Origin: Betaproteobacteria bacterium
GTDB taxonomy: Bacteria; Pseudomonadota; Gammaproteobacteria; Burkholderiales; Thiobacillaceae
Length of the DNA: 64,000 nt
Assembly: GCA_016219425.1 (NCBI GenBank)
Contig: JACRNB010000009.1
Location: 42,586 to 106,585, forward strand
Reading direction: 5' to 3'
In this document: positions 35,726 to 43,953 of the stretch, piece by piece
How positions within the stretch are numbered: the first letter of the stretch is position 1
Layout: the number at the start of each line of letters is the position of its first letter
Notes under the pieces: model-generated
What the model was told of the DNA's origin: nothing
Databases searched by the model: none
Seen by the model: the letters and a program-made list of their open reading frames with translations, nothing else
Made by a program: the position numbers and the translations under genes

Positions 35726-37579
35726 TCACGCCACCTGCCGCAACCTATCCGCCGCGCCGTTTCCCCCGTCCCGCAGCCAGTCGGCAAGACGATCCGGCGA
35801 CATCGGGCGGGCATGCAGATAGCCCTGGGACTCATCGCAACCGCACTCGCACACCACGCCCAGCTCCGCCTCCGTCTCCACCCCTTCCGCCACCACCTGG
35901 AGCGACAGGCTCCGGGCCAGGGCGGCGATGGCGCGAATGATGGAAGCGTTCACCGGCATACGGTCCACCCCGCGCACGAAGGACTGGTCGATCTTCAGGC
36001 GGTCGATGGGAAAGCGGGTGAGATACCCCAGACTGGAAAACCCGGTGCCGAAGTCATCCAGGGACAGGCGCACCCCCGCCGCCTTCAACTCATTGAGCAT
36101 GTCCAGCACCGCCGACGCCTTCTGCATCACCATGCTCTCGGTCAGCTCGAACTCGACACAGGCCGGATCGACGCCGGAATCCGACAACACCTGTTTCACC
36201 CGTTTCACAAAATCCGGCTGGCGGAACTGGAGGGCGGAGATGTTGACCCCCATGCGCAGAGAAGGGAGCCCCTGACGATTCCACTCCTGCAACTGGCGAC
36301 AGGCCTCCGCCAGCACCCAATCGCCAATCGGCACGATCAGCCCGCTCTCCTCCGCGATCTCGATAAAGGAACCGGGGGCAAGCAGACCCCGCGAGGGGTG
36401 CACCCAGCGGATCAACGCCTCAACCCCCACCGGCATGCCGCGGGCGAGGTCAATCTGAGGCTGGTAGCACAGAGCGAACTCACCATGATCCAGGGCGCGC
36501 TTCAACTCCGCCTCCAGGGACGACTTCTCGCTGCAATAGGACGAAGCCCCCGGCTCGAAACTGCGAAAACCATTGCGACCGCTGGTTTTCACCTCATACA
36601 TCGCGGCGTCCGCCTTGCTCAGCAGCGCCCCGGCGTCGCGGTCATCCTGGGGATACAGGGCGATGCCGATGCTGAGGCTCACGCGCATCTCCCGCTCCTG
36701 GATGCGAATCGGCTCGCGCATGGCCTGCACCAGACGTTGCGCCAGGCTTTCCGCATCCACCCGACCGCGCACCCCGTCCATGAGGATGGCGAACTCGTCG
36801 CCCCCCAGGCGCGCCACGGTATCGCTCTCGCGCGCGCATTCGCGCAGGCGCTGGGCGATGGCGCAAAGCAGACCGTCGCCAAAGGCATGGCCCATGGAAT
36901 CGTTCACCTGCTTGAAGCGATCCACATCCACGAACAACAGGGCCACCTCCCGGTCATGGCGTAACGCCTCCCGGCACGCCTGGTTCAGGCGGTCGGTGAA
37001 CAGCATGCGATTGGGGATGCCGGTAAGGGCGTCGTAGTGGGCCAGGTAATACAACTCCTCCTGCTTGCGGCGGGTGATCTCGCTGAGCAATTCATGGCTG
37101 CTGGCGATGCCCAGATAGCGGTTATCCCTGGTCACCACCAGGGCGCTGGTCATGGGCTGGGGATGCGCCCCCATGAGCTGTTCCGCCACATCGTCCAGGC
37201 TGGCGTCCGCCTCCACCACCATGGGCATCCGGGCCGGGTTGATCTCCGGGTGCTGCTCCAGAAAGAACCCCAGGCTGCGATGCCCGAACAACTCGCGCCG
37301 ATAACGCCGGCTGAAAAACTCCATGAAGGGATGCCGGTCGATGATGGCCCAGGGCGCATACGCCTCATCCAGCACCGGCAAAGCGATGAGCGACAGGTCC
37401 GCCAGAAAGGTCTCATGGGCGTCCTGGCAACACGCCAGGCGCGACACCGCCGGCGCAGGACGCAACAGCCCGACCATGGTCGGGCCGTTGCGTCCGTTCG
37501 GCGGCGACGGCGGCGGCAGAAAACGAGGAGGGATGCGCAAGACGCCCCCCACGCTGCATTCACTCGGTAACGAACCCAT
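35726..37579 (-). CDS. CBS-GGDEF-EAL c-di-GMP turnover protein
   Basis: A 617-residue soluble protein. An N-terminal region (about 55-175) resembles a CBS pair (VLDEAYAPWAIIDRHPFMEFF, TSALVVTRDNRYLGIASS). GGDEF follows with intact RLGGDEF (around residue 265), and then EAL with EALIRW, NISALQF, ELTES, DDFGTGFSSL, KIDQSFV and EGVET, all residues needed for phosphodiesterase activity. It could therefore make and break c-di-GMP, with net activity unknown. It lies directly upstream of pstS on the same strand. Confidence 0.92.
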   Translation of the reverse strand: MGSLPSECSVGGVLRIPPRFLPPPSPPNGRNGPTMVGLLRPAPAVSRLACCQDAHETFLADLSLIALPVLDEAYAPWAIIDRHPFMEFFSRRYRRELFGHRSLGFFLEQHPEINPARMPMVVEADASLDDVAEQLMGAHPQPMTSALVVTRDNRYLGIASSHELLSEITRRKQEELYYLAHYDALTGIPNRMLFTDRLNQACREALRHDREVALLFVDVDRFKQVNDSMGHAFGDGLLCAIAQRLRECARESDTVARLGGDEFAILMDGVRGRVDAESLAQRLVQAMREPIRIQEREMRVSLSIGIALYPQDDRDAGALLSKADAAMYEVKTSGRNGFRSFEPGASSYCSEKSSLEAELKRALDHGEFALCYQPQIDLARGMPVGVEALIRWVHPSRGLLAPGSFIEIAEESGLIVPIGDWVLAEACRQLQEWNRQGLPSLRMGVNISALQFRQPDFVKRVKQVLSDSGVDPACVEFELTESMVMQKASAVLDMLNELKAAGVRLSLDDFGTGFSSLGYLTRFPIDRLKIDQSFVRGVDRMPVNASIIRAIAALARSLSLQVVAEGVETEAELGVVCECGCDESQGYLHARPMSPDRLADWLRDGGNGAADRLRQVA

Positions 37580-37722
37580 GGGCCGACTCCTCTCAATGGC
37601 AGGGGCGCCCCAGGGTAGAGACCTTGTGTTACCAACCGGGTGTTACCCCGCGCGCGGCGGCAGGCGCGACACCGATGCGCACGTCGTCGATGTGGCTGTA
37701 GCGGGGGGGCATGGCGGTTTCA

Positions 37723-37788
37723 GTAGCGCAGGCGCCCTCGCCTGCCGGCATTTCATGGGCAAAAGGCAGGCGAGGGCGCCTGCGCTAC
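37723..37788. repeat. Long inverted repeat (GTAGCGCAGGCGCCCTCGCC family)
   Basis: Two arms of about 24 bases, GTAGCGCAGGCGCCCTCGCC and its complement, around an 18-base loop. The inner arm edge contains the TAG stop (minus strand, 37785-37787) of the glycosyltransferase, so the insertion appears to have set the end of that gene. The rest of the gap 37580-37722 shows only GTTACC repeats near 37627. Confidence 0.85.
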
Positions 37789-38840
37789 GCGCTTACCTCG
37801 CGCAATACCTGTTCGAATCGCTCCACCACCGTACTCCAGGCCCGATTCCGCATGGTGGCGCGGGCGCGCTCGCCCAGATGTCGGCGCAGCGCGTCATCCT
37901 CGGCCAGGGCCAGCGCGGCGGCGGTAAAGGCGGCCTGATCGCCCGGCGACACGGTGCGTCCGTTCTCGCCATCGACGATGAGTTCCGCCGCCGCCGCGCT
38001 CTTGTAGGCCACCACCGCCAAGCCGCTGGCCATGGCCTCCGCCACCACATTGCCGTAGGTCTCGGTGAGGCTGGCGAACAGGAACAGGTCGGCGCTGGCG
38101 TAGTGGGCCGCCAGATCGGCATCGCGGCGCACCCCGGCGAAATGCTGGCCCTCCGGGGCCGCCTCCAGCCCGGCGCGGGCGGGGCCGTCGCCCACCCAGA
38201 CCATGCGGCTGTCGGCGCGGCGGGCGAGGATGCCGGCAAAGGCGGTCTGCACATGGGTGAGGTTCTTCTCCGGGGCCAGGCGTCCCACATGCAGGCAGGC
38301 CAGACCGCCCTCGGGACAGCGCCAGTCCGCGCGCAGGGAGGCGGTGCGGCGCGCGGGGTCGAACAGCTCGACATCCACCCCGCGCCCCACCACCTGAACG
38401 CCGGGGATGCCCAGGCTGGCCAGTTCCGCCGCCAGGGCGTCGGTAGGGACCAGGGTGGCCTGAGTGCGGCGGTGAAAGCTGCGCAGGTAGGACGACACCG
38501 CCGGGCGCAGGAAGCCGAAGCCGTAATGCACGCTGTAATGGTCAAAATTGGTGTGAAAACCGCTGGTGACGGGGATGCCCAGACGGCGCGCCGCCGTCAC
38601 GGCGGACCAGCCCAGAGGGCCTTCCGTCACCACATGCACCGCATCGGGCCGCCGTTTCTGCCAGCGCCGACCCAGCAGCCCCCCGGCGGGCCAGCCGAAG
38701 CGCACCTCGCGGTAGCCGGGCAGGCCCAGGCCTTGCACGCGCACGTCCGCACTGGCGGACTCGCCCGGTTGGCGGGGGCGGATCACCTCGATGTCATGGC
38801 CGCGTGCGCGCAGCCCCTGCACCATGCGCCCCACGGTCAT
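37785..38840 (-). CDS. GT4 glycosyltransferase (Agt-like), N-terminus disrupted by heptamer repeats
   Basis: A retaining glycosyltransferase of the GT-B fold; 351 residues from the internal ATG 38840. The C-terminal nucleotide-sugar domain has CLHVGRLAPEKNL, VWVGDGPAR and the E-x7-E motif in LTETYGNVVAEAMASG. In an operon with a PlcP-like phosphoesterase and dgkA, a diacylglycerol glucosyltransferase role is likely but inferred. The expected first strand (HIALVTETYPPEVNGVA) is encoded just upstream in the same frame without a start codon. The natural ATG (39036, overlapping the dgkA stop) is out of frame. As it stands the gene either uses ATG 38840 and lacks that strand, or is switched off. 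Confidence 0.82.
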   Translation of the reverse strand: MTVGRMVQGLRARGHDIEVIRPRQPGESASADVRVQGLGLPGYREVRFGWPAGGLLGRRWQKRRPDAVHVVTEGPLGWSAVTAARRLGIPVTSGFHTNFDHYSVHYGFGFLRPAVSSYLRSFHRRTQATLVPTDALAAELASLGIPGVQVVGRGVDVELFDPARRTASLRADWRCPEGGLACLHVGRLAPEKNLTHVQTAFAGILARRADSRMVWVGDGPARAGLEAAPEGQHFAGVRRDADLAAHYASADLFLFASLTETYGNVVAEAMASGLAVVAYKSAAAAELIVDGENGRTVSPGDQAAFTAAALALAEDDALRRHLGERARATMRNRAWSTVVERFEQVLREVSA

Positions 38841-39036
38841 GGCGACGCCGTTGACCTCCGGCGGATAGGTCTCGGTGACCAGGGCGATGTGGAGGATTTC
38901 GGATTTCGGATTTCGGATTTCGGCCAGCGGATAGGTCTCGGTGACCGTGGCGATGTGGAGGATTTCGGATTTCGGATTTCGGATTTCGGCCAGCGGATAG
39001 GTCTCGGTGACCGGGGATGTGGCGCTGCGGGGTCAT
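38841..39036 (-). repeat. Tandem 66-bp duplications with heptamers at the start of the glycosyltransferase gene
   Basis: The 66-base unit (CGGATAGGTCTCGGTGACC...(ATTTCGG)4...CCAG on the plus strand) begins at 38862 and 38928, with a partial third at 38994. Each full unit contains four ATTTCGG copies and repeats codons for VTETYP. The frame of the glycosyltransferase is open through both units (66 bases is 22 codons). From ATG 39036 to ATG 38840 is 196 bases, one more than a multiple of three, and a 2-base loss is visible near CACATC-CCC-GGTCACC. Confidence 0.88.
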
Positions 39037-39413
39037 CGCCATAACACGCAGCCCCACACCACCACCACGTTGACCAGGGCCAGCAGCACCGCGGCGCTGC
39101 CAATGTCCTTGGCGCGCTTGGAGAGGCGGTGGTTCTCCAGGGAAACCCGGTCCACCGTGGCCTCGATGGCGGAGTTGACCAGCTCCACCACCAGCACCAG
39201 AAACACGCTGGCAATCATCACCGCCCGTTCCAGGCCGGTAACGGGCAGGAACAGGGAGGCGCCGATCAACCAAAACGCCAGCCACACCTCCTGGCGAAAG
39301 GCGTCCTCATGGCGATAGGCGGCGCGAAAGCCGTCGAGCGAATAGTGCAGGGCGTTCCAGAGGCGCTGGAGACCGGTCTTGCCTTTGAAAGGGCTTTCCT
39401 GATTCATGGGCAT
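39033..39413 (-). CDS. dgkA: Diacylglycerol kinase
   Basis: A small integral membrane kinase of 126 residues that phosphorylates diacylglycerol to phosphatidic acid. Three membrane segments and the signature VELVNSAIEATVDRVSLENH (active-site Glu and Asn) are present. In this operon it could return diacylglycerol released by the PlcP-like enzyme to phospholipid synthesis. Its TGA stop overlaps ATG 39036 of the disrupted glycosyltransferase. Confidence 0.95.
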   Translation of the reverse strand: MPMNQESPFKGKTGLQRLWNALHYSLDGFRAAYRHEDAFRQEVWLAFWLIGASLFLPVTGLERAVMIASVFLVLVVELVNSAIEATVDRVSLENHRLSKRAKDIGSAAVLLALVNVVVVWGCVLWR

Positions 39414-39439
39414 TCCTGTTTGTGCGAATGAATTCGCAC

Positions 39440-40618
39440 CTACGGGCCATCATGCATCGTCCGATACAAGCCGGCCAGCCTCGCCGCCAGGGCGCGGTCG
39501 GACCAGCGCGTGGCGTATTCCCGCGCCTCGGCGGACAGGCGGGTGCGCAGGTCCGGCTCTTTCATCAGGCGCACGATGGCCTCGGCAAAGGAATCCAGCT
39601 CCGCCAGAGGCGTCATGCAGCCCAGATTGGGGGCGAGGATGTCCTTGGTCCCCATGGCGGCCAGGCCGATCACCGGCAGGCCCTGGGCCATGGCCTCCAG
39701 CAGCACCAGGCCCTGGGTCTCGGTGAGTGAGGCGAACACGAAGGCGTCGGCGGCGGCGTAGCAGTCCGGCAGCTCGGTACGGCGGTCCAGATACCCCAGG
39801 AAGCGCACGTTCTCGTTCAGCCCCAAGGCGGCGACGCGGGCGCGCAGGTCTTCCAGGGCGGGGCCTTCGCCGGTCACCAGCAGGAGCAGGTTGGAGCGTT
39901 TGGCCACCGCCCTGGCAAAGGCGTCGATCAGAAAGTTCAGGTTCTTCTCATGCGCCACGCGCCCTACATAGAGGGCCACCGGGCGGTCCTCGGCGATGCC
40001 GTGCTGTGCGCGGAAACGGGCGCGGTCGCCGGACGAAAAGCGCGCCAGGGGGATGCCCGTGGGCACCACATGCAGGTCGGTGGTGACGCCGTAGTCGCGC
40101 AGGCGCTCACGCATGGCGGACGAGGGCACCACCACGGCATCCAGCGCATTGCACTGGCTTTTCGACACGCTGCGCGCTATGCCGCGCAGGAACGAGGCCG
40201 GGGCCACGCGGGCGTAGTGCTGAAAATATTCCTCGAACAGGGTGTGGTAGGTCGCCAGCACCGGACGTTTGAGCGCACGCGCCGCCTGCAGCCCGGCGTA
40301 ATGCGCCGCGAAAGGGGTCTGGATGTGGATCACGTCGGCCCGCGCCGCCTCTCGTCGCACCGCCTGCGCCAACAGACGCCAGCGCGGCAGACGATCTTCC
40401 GGGCTGCCTGGCGCCGGCTTGCCGGGAATGCGCACGATACCGAGTTCGTCCGGCGGTTCACCGTTGTAGCGGGGGGCTACGAGGCGGATGTTCACGCCTT
40501 CCTGCGCCAGGGTCTGGCGGAAGGTCTCGATGGAGGTGGAGACGCCGTTGACGCGAGGGAAATAGACGTCCGAGACCATGAGGACATTGAGGACGTTGGG
40601 GACGCTGGGGGGGCTCAT
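39440..40618 (-). CDS. GT4 glycosyltransferase (PimB/Agt-like)
   Basis: A 392-residue GT-B glycosyltransferase. The N-terminal domain opens VLMVSDVYFPRVNGVSTSIE and includes IHIQTPFAAHYAG and YHTLFEEYFQHY; the donor domain has LYVGRVAHEKNL, LVTGEGPALEDL and LTETQGLVLLEAMAQG. The family includes glycosyltransferases acting on lipid acceptors. Its ATG overlaps the stop of the PlcP-like gene (ATGA), and dgkA follows 26 bases later. I infer glycosylation of diacylglycerol under phosphate stress; the sugar and acceptor cannot be read from sequence. Confidence 0.88.
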   Translation of the reverse strand: MSPPSVPNVLNVLMVSDVYFPRVNGVSTSIETFRQTLAQEGVNIRLVAPRYNGEPPDELGIVRIPGKPAPGSPEDRLPRWRLLAQAVRREAARADVIHIQTPFAAHYAGLQAARALKRPVLATYHTLFEEYFQHYARVAPASFLRGIARSVSKSQCNALDAVVVPSSAMRERLRDYGVTTDLHVVPTGIPLARFSSGDRARFRAQHGIAEDRPVALYVGRVAHEKNLNFLIDAFARAVAKRSNLLLLVTGEGPALEDLRARVAALGLNENVRFLGYLDRRTELPDCYAAADAFVFASLTETQGLVLLEAMAQGLPVIGLAAMGTKDILAPNLGCMTPLAELDSFAEAIVRLMKEPDLRTRLSAEAREYATRWSDRALAARLAGLYRTMHDGP

Positions 40619-41439
40619 GCGGCTTCCTTTTGTAGCGCGGGATGAATCCCGCCATGGCCGGAAATTTCCGGCTCCGACTGGCGCAGGGCGGTTTCCATGA
40701 CATACCAGTCCACCAGCTCCAGGCGGCCATCCATGTGTTCGACGATGGCGGTGCAGGAATCCACCCAGTCGCCGCAATTGACGTAGGTGACGCCCTCGAT
40801 CTCCTTGATGGCGGCCCAGTGGATGTGCCCGCAGATCACGCCGTCATAGCCCTGGGCGCGGGCATGGCGGGTGACGGAATCTTCGAAATCAAAGATGAAT
40901 TGCAGCGCCTTCTTGACCCGGCGCTTGGCGTAGCCGGCCAGGGACCAGTAGCCGGCGATACCGAAGCGGCGACGCCCCCAGGACACCCAGGTATTGAGCC
41001 GCACCAGCAGGTTGTAGGCCACGTCTCCCAGCACCGCGACCCAGCGGTGGTAGCGCGTCACCTCGTCGAACTCATCGCCGTGCACCAACAGGAAGCGGCG
41101 TCCGTCGGCAGTCTCGTGCACCGCCTCCATCTCCACGCGGATGTCGCCGAACACCGTACCGGCGTACTCGCGCAGGGCCTCGTCGTGGTTGCCCGGCACC
41201 AGCACGATGCGCTCGCCGTGGCGCGCCCGGCGCAGGAACTTCTGCACCACGGTGTTCTGGTCCCGGCTCCAGTGGATGCCGCGGGACATGGACCAGAAGT
41301 CGATGATGTCGCCGACCAGATACACGTTGTCGGCGGGGAACTCGCGCAGGAATTCAACCAGACGCCCGGCCTGGCAAGCCCGGGCGCCCAGGTGGATGTC
41401 AGACAGAAAAAGGGTGCGAACGCGCGGCATGGCCCGCAT
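40615..41439 (-). CDS. PlcP-like metallophosphoesterase (phospholipase C type)
   Basis: A 274-residue calcineurin-fold phosphoesterase with all metal-binding motifs: SDIHLG, VGDIIDFW, PGNHDE, VHGDEFD and GHIHWA. It resembles UDP-diacylglucosamine hydrolases of the LpxH superfamily, but TLFLSDIHLGARACQA, CGHIHWAAIKEI and VNCGDWVDSC fit the PlcP group of Sinorhizobium and marine bacteria, which removes phospholipid head groups during phosphate starvation. The operon with glycosyltransferases and the flanking phoX support that reading. The start is ATG 41439 or 41430. Confidence 0.85.
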   Translation of the reverse strand: MRAMPRVRTLFLSDIHLGARACQAGRLVEFLREFPADNVYLVGDIIDFWSMSRGIHWSRDQNTVVQKFLRRARHGERIVLVPGNHDEALREYAGTVFGDIRVEMEAVHETADGRRFLLVHGDEFDEVTRYHRWVAVLGDVAYNLLVRLNTWVSWGRRRFGIAGYWSLAGYAKRRVKKALQFIFDFEDSVTRHARAQGYDGVICGHIHWAAIKEIEGVTYVNCGDWVDSCTAIVEHMDGRLELVDWYVMETALRQSEPEISGHGGIHPALQKEAA

Positions 41440-41453
41440 GGTGGGGGGGCTTT

Positions 41454-41480
41454 GTTACAACGCGGCCAAAGGAGGGTTAC
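41454..41480 (-). promoter_or_regulatory. Candidate Pho box of the plcP-like operon
   Basis: On the minus strand GTAAC occurs at 41476-41480 and 41454-41458, exactly 22 bases (two 11-bp units) apart, 15-40 bases before the start codon. The middle unit is degenerate. This is support by spacing only. Confidence 0.4.
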
Positions 41481-41510
41481 GGAAATGTGTCCGGGGCCGC
41501 GATCACGCCA

Positions 41511-41530
41511 CCGTAACGGCGCGTTCATGT
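41511..41530 (+). promoter_or_regulatory. Candidate Pho box of phoX
   Basis: CCGTAACGGCG followed by CGTTCATGTCT gives two 11-bp units with GTAAC and TTCAT in register, about 85 bases before phoX and divergent from the plcP-like box. The match to CTGTCAT-N4 repeats is partial. Confidence 0.4.
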
Positions 41531-41611
41531 CTCTTCGCTAGATTTGCAGACTCCCGAATCTCGCAAGCCCTCTCGGGGGGCGGCTCGGGCGCCAACCACC
41601 TGGAGTTCTAC

Positions 41612-43822
41612 ATGACCGACCCACTGAGCAAGCACCACCCCCTGTCCCCCAACGGGCTGGACGATCTCTCCCGCAACGACTCGGGCAACGTGTCGCTGGA
41701 GCAGTTGCTGAACGCGCGCCTGAGCCGCCGCAGCGTACTCAAGGGCGGGTTTGGCCTCGCGGCCAGCAGCTTCTTTGGCGTGGGAATGGGTACAGCGGAA
41801 GAGGCCGCCGCTGCCGTCCCGTCCGCCCCTTTTGCGCTGGGATTCAATGCCGTCGCCAAGAGCGTGGCGGACGCCCTGACGGTCCCTCCCGGCTATCGCG
41901 CCACCGTGCTCTGGCGCGTGGGCGATCCCCTGCACGGAAACATCCCCGACTACGCCAATGACGGCAGCGACAGCGCCGCCAGCTTCGCCAGCCGCGCCGG
42001 CGACCACCACGACGGCATGCACTATTTCGGGCTAAACCAGGCCGGTACGGCGGCGGATGCCGCCAATTCCCGGCGCGGCCTGCTGGTGCTGAATCACGAG
42101 AACATCACCCAGGTTTTCCTCCACACCTCCGCCGAAGTCGCCGCCGGCATGCCCGCGACGGCGCGAGTGGCCGCCCAGATCGACAAGGAGGTGAACGCCC
42201 ACGGCGTCTCCGTGATCGAGGTGGTGCGCGCGCAGGGCGGGTTCCGGGTCAACCAGGATTCCGGATGGAATCGCCGCATCACCGCCGCCAGTGTGGCCGA
42301 CCTCTCCGGCCCGGCGCGGGGCGACGATCTGATGGTCACCCGCTTCTCCCCTTCCGGAGTCCAGACCCGCGGCACCCTGAACAATTGCGCCAACGGCTAC
42401 ACCCCCTGGGGCACTTACCTCACCTGCGAGGAAAACTGGGCCGGCTATTTCAAGACCCCGGCGCCCGCCGCCCTGAGCGCCCGCGCCCGCACCGCCCTGA
42501 AGCGCTATCACGGCGCCGCCGCCAAGCCCGGCAGCTACGGCTGGGCCAACCCCGCGGGCGGCGACGCCAGTGGCGCGGATCTCTACAACCGCTGGGATCT
42601 CACGCCGGGGACCGCCGCCGCCAGCGACTTCCGCCATGCCTCCAACACCATGGGCTGGGTGGTGGAGATCGACCCCTTCAATCCCGCCTCCACGCCGCGC
42701 AAGCGCACCGCCCTGGGCCGTTTCGCCCATGAAGGGGCCATGCCTGCCAAGGCCGTTGCGGGCAAGCCTCTGGTGTATTACATGGGGGATGACGCCCGCA
42801 ACGAGTACCTCTACAAGTTCGTTTCCGCGCGCAACTGGGAGCCGGCGGACGCCGCTCTGGGCGGGCTGGTGATCGGCGACAAGTATCTGGATGACGGCAA
42901 GCTCTATGCAGCCCGGTTTCAGGCCGATGGCAGCGGCGAGTGGATCGAGCTGAAGCTGGGCCACCCCGCCATTGCCGCCTACCCGGCCTATGCCTTTGCC
43001 GACCAGGCGGACGTGCTGATCCACAGCCGTCTGGCCGCCGACGCCGTGGGGGCCACCCCCATGGACCGCCCGGAGTGGACCGGGGTGCATCCGGTCACGG
43101 GCGAGGTCTACCTCACCCTCACCAACAACTCCCAGCGCGGCAAGGTTGGCGGCAAGCCGCTGGATGCGGCCAACCCGCGTTACTACGACGATGGCGAAGG
43201 TCACACGGGCAACCCCAACGGCCACATCCTGCGCCTGCGCGAAAACGGCGGCATCCCCGCCGCCGCCTTCAAGTGGGACATCTACCTGTTCGCGGCGGAA
43301 TCCGACCAGTTCGGCAACCCCCACATCAATGTCTCGGGCCTGAGCGATGACAACGACTTCTCCAGCCCGGACGGCCTCTGGTTCAGCCAGGCCGCGCCGG
43401 GCCTGATGTGGTTGCAGACGGATGACGGGGCCTACACCGACGTGAGCAACTGCATGATGCTGGCCGCCCTGCCCGGCAGGCAGGGCGACGGCGCGCCGGT
43501 AGAGATCATCAGCCGCGCCGTTCCGAGTCACGGCAACAGCGACCAGAGCGTGACCGCCCCGGCAGGCAAGCCCGCGACCCCGGCCACCCTGCGCCGCTTT
43601 CTGGTGGGGCCGAGGGGCTGCGAGATCACGGGCGTCAGCGAAACCCCGGACGGCAAGGCCCTGTTCGTCAACATCCAGCATCCGGGCGAACTGACCGCCG
43701 CCGCCGACATCGCCCATCCGGCTCGGTTCCAGAGCTGCTGGCCCGGCGCGGCGGGAGTGGACCGCCCGCGCTCCGCCACCCTGGTCATTACCAAAGAAGA
43801 CGGCGGGCTGATCGGTCGCTGA
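41612..43822 (+). CDS. phoX: PhoX-family alkaline phosphatase (Tat-exported)
   Basis: A 736-residue phosphatase of the PhoX (DUF839) family, calcium/iron dependent in studied members, that releases phosphate from organic esters outside the cytoplasm. A twin-arginine signal LSRRSVLKGGFGLAA starts at residue 37. Family signatures include VLNHENI, TPWGTYLTCEENW, NTMGWVVEIDP and FVNIQHPGE. The long ORF upstream of ATG 41612 is unrelated; GGAG precedes this ATG. It is divergent from the plcP-like operon and followed by a strong terminator. Confidence 0.95.
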   Translation: MTDPLSKHHPLSPNGLDDLSRNDSGNVSLEQLLNARLSRRSVLKGGFGLAASSFFGVGMGTAEEAAAAVPSAPFALGFNAVAKSVADALTVPPGYRATVLWRVGDPLHGNIPDYANDGSDSAASFASRAGDHHDGMHYFGLNQAGTAADAANSRRGLLVLNHENITQVFLHTSAEVAAGMPATARVAAQIDKEVNAHGVSVIEVVRAQGGFRVNQDSGWNRRITAASVADLSGPARGDDLMVTRFSPSGVQTRGTLNNCANGYTPWGTYLTCEENWAGYFKTPAPAALSARARTALKRYHGAAAKPGSYGWANPAGGDASGADLYNRWDLTPGTAAASDFRHASNTMGWVVEIDPFNPASTPRKRTALGRFAHEGAMPAKAVAGKPLVYYMGDDARNEYLYKFVSARNWEPADAALGGLVIGDKYLDDGKLYAARFQADGSGEWIELKLGHPAIAAYPAYAFADQADVLIHSRLAADAVGATPMDRPEWTGVHPVTGEVYLTLTNNSQRGKVGGKPLDAANPRYYDDGEGHTGNPNGHILRLRENGGIPAAAFKWDIYLFAAESDQFGNPHINVSGLSDDNDFSSPDGLWFSQAAPGLMWLQTDDGAYTDVSNCMMLAALPGRQGDGAPVEIISRAVPSHGNSDQSVTAPAGKPATPATLRRFLVGPRGCEITGVSETPDGKALFVNIQHPGELTAAADIAHPARFQSCWPGAAGVDRPRSATLVITKEDGGLIGR

Positions 43823-43844
43823 CGCCGGGTGAGTTCCCCTGTTT

Positions 43845-43868
43845 GGCGGCCTGCGGGCCGCCTTTTTT
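43845..43868 (+). terminator. Rho-independent terminator of phoX
   Basis: GGCGGCC and GGCCGCC form a stem with a TGCG loop followed by TTTTTT. The end of the T-run overlaps the first half-site of the Pho box of the next gene. Confidence 0.92.
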
Positions 43869-43906
43869 GTAACGATTTCTTCACGTCCGCTACATCGCGC
43901 CTTCAC
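43868..43906 (+). promoter_or_regulatory. Candidate extended Pho box (four 11-bp units) upstream of the OlsB-like gene
   Basis: Half-sites TGTAAC (43868), CTTCAC (43879), CTACAT (43890) and CTTCAC (43901) start exactly 11 bases apart. Four phased units with C/T-T-x-x-A-C/T content match the layout of multi-site PhoB boxes. It ends 47 bases before the start codon, leaving room for a -10 element (TAAGGTTGTAG region). Confidence 0.6.
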
Positions 43907-43953
43907 GCCAAAAACATAAGGTTGTAGCCGTTCACAACCGACAGGGGCCACCC

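Noticed and set aside
37624..37648. GTTACC repeats before the CBS-GGDEF-EAL gene as a Pho box
   Set aside because: The two copies are 14 bases apart and not 11, so they do not fit the helical spacing of PhoB sites, despite similarity to the pstS promoter.
38794..39285. A 163-residue frame running from dgkA through the heptamer units
   Set aside because: The part after ATG 39036 is the out-of-frame reading of the glycosyltransferase start, and the upstream part is a shadow of dgkA. It is useful only as evidence for the frameshift.
40615..41439. Calling the metallophosphoesterase lpxH
   Set aside because: The metal-binding motifs fit the wider superfamily, but the WVDSC and HIHWA contexts and the operon with glycosyltransferases and dgkA fit the PlcP group better.
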